Positions 61,762 through 64,000 of a DNA stretch of 64,000 nt are shown here, piece after piece. Made by a program: the position numbers and the translations under genes. The notes under the pieces were generated by a model. It searched no databases. It was not told where the DNA came from and worked only from the letters and a program-made list of their open reading frames with translations. The stretch spans positions 62,001 through 126,000 of the forward strand of contig CAWEAS010000025.1 of the NCBI GenBank assembly GCA_963807015.1, given 5' to 3'. The DNA is from JAJPKK01 sp963807015. GTDB lineage: Bacteria > Pseudomonadota > Alphaproteobacteria > Rhizobiales > Xanthobacteraceae. Position 1 is the first letter of the stretch, and every line of letters starts with the position of its first letter.

Positions 61762-64000
61762 TTAATTTCTCGGAAAGCCCGGGATGCCGTCGAACTTGTA
61801 GGCGAGGCCGGCGCGCACATCGCTGATCGGCACCTTGCTCCCAGGGTCAGCCGCGTTGGTCGCGACGTTCACAAAGCCCGGCATCGCAAGGTCGGTGAAG
61901 CGGTATTCCACGCGCCCGAGGACGTAGTCATTGAAGGCGTACTCGATGCCGGCGCCGGTGGTCCATCCGTCGGCGGAACTCGCGTTGTTGGTGAAGAACG
62001 GAGCCGACCCGGTGACGGCGTAGGCCACCGACGGATTCCCCCACGCCCAGCCGAAGGTCGCGAACAGCAGGAAGCGATCGAATGCATAGCCAAGCCGGCC
62101 GCGGGCCGAGTCGTAGTGCTTGATGGTCGTCGAAATCGTGAAGGGGCCGGTCGGCAGCGTCCCGACCGTGCCGATCGGCGCCATCTTCTGGCTGTCGCCG
62201 AATATGTTTGCGCCTTGCCAATCGGCCTCGGCGCCGAGCACGAAGCGGCCGATCTGATAGTTGGCGCCCGTGTAGACGCCGGCGAACGGACCGTTCGCAC
62301 GATAGCCGTAAGGCGTTATCAGCGAGCCCGTCGCCGTATCCAACGTACCGCTCGACGTTTCAAATCCATAGCCGCCGTCGCCGCCGACGTAGACGCCGCT
62401 CCAATTATAGGCGTAGCGGTCACTCGGCGTGCGGCGCGCGATCGACCGCGCCGGATTGACAGCTGCAAACGGTTCCGGACCAAACAGGTTGAATTTGTAG
62501 TTCACCCCGACATCGATCTCGCTGACGGTGGTTTTCGATGTGGTCGAAACCTGCGAAAACGGCAGCTGGATATTAGACGCGCCATAGCTCGTAGAGCGAT
62601 ACTCGACGAACGTATTCCAATTCTGGGCAAACGCATACGCGGCACCGCCGCCCACCGTCCATCCGCTGAGGTAGCGGTTCACCGCTTCGTCGGTGCCCGC
62701 GGTTGCAAGATTGAACGTCCCGCTCAATTGGGTGCGAACGGACTGGTTGTTCGACCAGCCCCATCCCCCGGTCCCGTACAGCAGCAGATTCTCGATCGCC
62801 AATCCGAGCCGGCCGCGGACGGATTCGGTGTCGAAGACGTTGCTCTGAAACGCCGCGACGCCGTTTGCGTCCGCGATGTTGATCTGCCGTTTCCCGCCGG
62901 AGGTGAGGTCGGCGGACGCACCGACGACCACGCGCGATGGCAGCATGTAGTCGAAGCCGAACTGAAGCCCGCCGCGCCATTCCGACAGGTTGACGGTGAG
63001 CGGCGCGATGCTCGCACCCGACACCATGTCGACGGTGCTGGCGCTCGACCGGGACCAGACATCATCGATGTGCGCGCCGATATAGAAGCCGGTCCAATCG
63101 TAGTGCGCAGTCGGCGCCTGATAGGCCGGCAGCGAATGGGTGAATTCGTTCGCCATCACCGGCACGTCGAGCGTGTCGATCGGCCCCGCGAGGGTCACCC
63201 GAAACGCGATCGGCTCGACGGGATGCAGCACGTAATCCATCACGCCGTTCTGACAGACCGCGGCGGGAATCTTCTGGACTGGAAAGCACATCGCGAACAT
63301 GGAGTCGCTCGTGATGAGCGAACCGTAGGCATAGGTGGCCTGGTCGCTTCGCGAGTTCAGCAAGTTGAGCGCATCGAGCTGAAGGCGCCAGCCGTTGTCG
63401 AAACGATACCCCACCTGACCGTTGATCGTGCTGAACGGCGGCGACTGGAAGGCGCCATCCTCGGTGAGCGGCCGCGAGCTGATATAGCGCCAGCGCAACG
63501 CGCTAAACCAGCCTTGCCGCTCACCAAGCGTCACCCCCGCCGAGCCCACCATCCATGGTGCGTTGTACACGAAGTTGCCGGGAGCGTTGCCGATCATGGC
63601 CTGCGGAAACCCGATCAGCGACTGGTAGGTCGCCTCTTGTGACGAATCGAAGCCGAGAAAGCGCGCGCGCGACAGCGCCATGTTGGCATCGACGTGAAGC
63701 CAGGAGGCGAGGCGATAATCGTTGGTGAGCTCGATGCCGGTGCGCTGGCTCGGCAGACCCGCCACCGTGGTGCCGGTGTCGCCGTCGAAGAACAGCTCGG
63801 AGTCCTGATGGATGTAGAAGAAGCTGATCGAGCTATCGAGATTGGGGATTGCCTTGGTCCGCAGGCCGATTTCCCCGCCGCGCGAGCGCACCAACAACGG
63901 TGTGTTGCCCTGCGGCGTCGTCGTGCCCGGGAGTTCGGTGATGACGGTGCCGCGCGCGTCGTTGCTGTGGTAGCCCATGCCGAGCCCGACGAACAGCTCG
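61762..64000 (-). CDS. TonB-dependent receptor fused to two OMP barrels, partial
   Basis: The frame stays open to the right edge of the window, so the N-terminus is missing. Counting from the first Met at 63978, residues 1 to about 265 are the C-terminal barrel of a TonB-dependent receptor (preceded by LFVGLGMGYHSNDARG, ending EPIAFRVTLAG). Instead of a stop, the frame continues through a linker into a first Omp25/Omp31-type barrel (about 293-500, beginning YDWTGFYIG, ending VGVNYKFNLFG). A second barrel follows (about 523-738, beginning YNWSGVYVGGDGGYGF, ending LAYKFDGIPGFPRN). Small barrels of this type are usually free-standing porin-like proteins. No frameshift or internal stop is visible. 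Confidence 0.82.
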   Translation of the reverse strand, partial: ELFVGLGMGYHSNDARGTVITELPGTTTPQGNTPLLVRSRGGEIGLRTKAIPNLDSSISFFYIHQDSELFFDGDTGTTVAGLPSQRTGIELTNDYRLASWLHVDANMALSRARFLGFDSSQEATYQSLIGFPQAMIGNAPGNFVYNAPWMVGSAGVTLGERQGWFSALRWRYISSRPLTEDGAFQSPPFSTINGQVGYRFDNGWRLQLDALNLLNSRSDQATYAYGSLITSDSMFAMCFPVQKIPAAVCQNGVMDYVLHPVEPIAFRVTLAGPIDTLDVPVMANEFTHSLPAYQAPTAHYDWTGFYIGAHIDDVWSRSSASTVDMVSGASIAPLTVNLSEWRGGLQFGFDYMLPSRVVVGASADLTSGGKRQINIADANGVAAFQSNVFDTESVRGRLGLAIENLLLYGTGGWGWSNNQSVRTQLSGTFNLATAGTDEAVNRYLSGWTVGGGAAYAFAQNWNTFVEYRSTSYGASNIQLPFSQVSTTSKTTVSEIDVGVNYKFNLFGPEPFAAVNPARSIARRTPSDRYAYNWSGVYVGGDGGYGFETSSGTLDTATGSLITPYGYRANGPFAGVYTGANYQIGRFVLGAEADWQGANIFGDSQKMAPIGTVGTLPTGPFTISTTIKHYDSARGRLGYAFDRFLLFATFGWAWGNPSVAYAVTGSAPFFTNNASSADGWTTGAGIEYAFNDYVLGRVEYRFTDLAMPGFVNVATNAADPGSKVPISDVRAGLAYKFDGIPGFPRN

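Overview
The window is a GC-rich stretch of chromosome from an alphaproteobacterium. The order Hyphomicrobiales is likely, close to Bradyrhizobium, Rhodopseudomonas or another Nitrobacteraceae/Xanthobacteraceae lineage. This rests on a RegB/RegA redox two-component pair, an intracellular PHB depolymerase, an alphaproteobacterial-type long CarB, Bug/TctC and Liv transport genes, and dispersed palindromic repeats of the kind common in those genomes. The taxonomy is an inference from gene content, not a database result.

Layout. 0.1-13 kb: an amidase, pyrD, a small lipoprotein, an FMN reductase, a Bug-type binding protein, and a large membrane protein that carries an in-frame palindromic repeat. 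Then come a cytochrome b561 / Tat-lipoprotein molybdoenzyme pair, a PRC-barrel protein, ispG, an unrecognised exported protein and a secreted trypsin-like protease. 13-24.5 kb: a lipocalin-like protein bracketed by hairpins, regA and regB, an ABC-2 exporter, phaZ, a YgjP-like metallopeptidase, a Bcr/CflA efflux pump, a Gly/His/Tyr-rich exported protein with its own terminator, and a class A penicillin-binding protein. 24.7-36.6 kb: a complete branched-chain amino acid type operon (livH-M-G-F-K), a protein made of three RidA domains, an orphan NitT/TauT-type permease/ATPase pair, a second MsrP-type molybdoenzyme, a formamidase-family protein, a LysR regulator and trxB.

36.8-47.6 kb: an Lrp/AsnC regulator, greA and carB, with an IS4-family element and two overlapping TPR-glycosyltransferase genes between lrp and greA. 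A 59-residue antitoxin-like ORF lies next to them. 47.6-48.4 kb: the only long gene-poor stretch. It holds a terminator, a tRNA-Cys-like gene with an oversized anticodon loop, and three 26-bp direct repeats. 48.4-64 kb: a cupin/amidase/binding-protein set, an M16C protease, a SulP transporter, an amino-acid permease, a membrane protein, mutS, and the C-terminal part of a TonB-dependent receptor that continues in frame into two small outer-membrane barrels and runs off the right edge.

Most of the window is ordinary housekeeping and transport. The most unusual items are the triple RidA protein, the receptor-plus-two-barrels fusion, the in-frame palindrome in the membrane protein, the tRNA-Cys-like gene, and the TPR-glycosyltransferase pair with its neighbouring IS element. 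I found no CRISPR array, rRNA operon or prophage.
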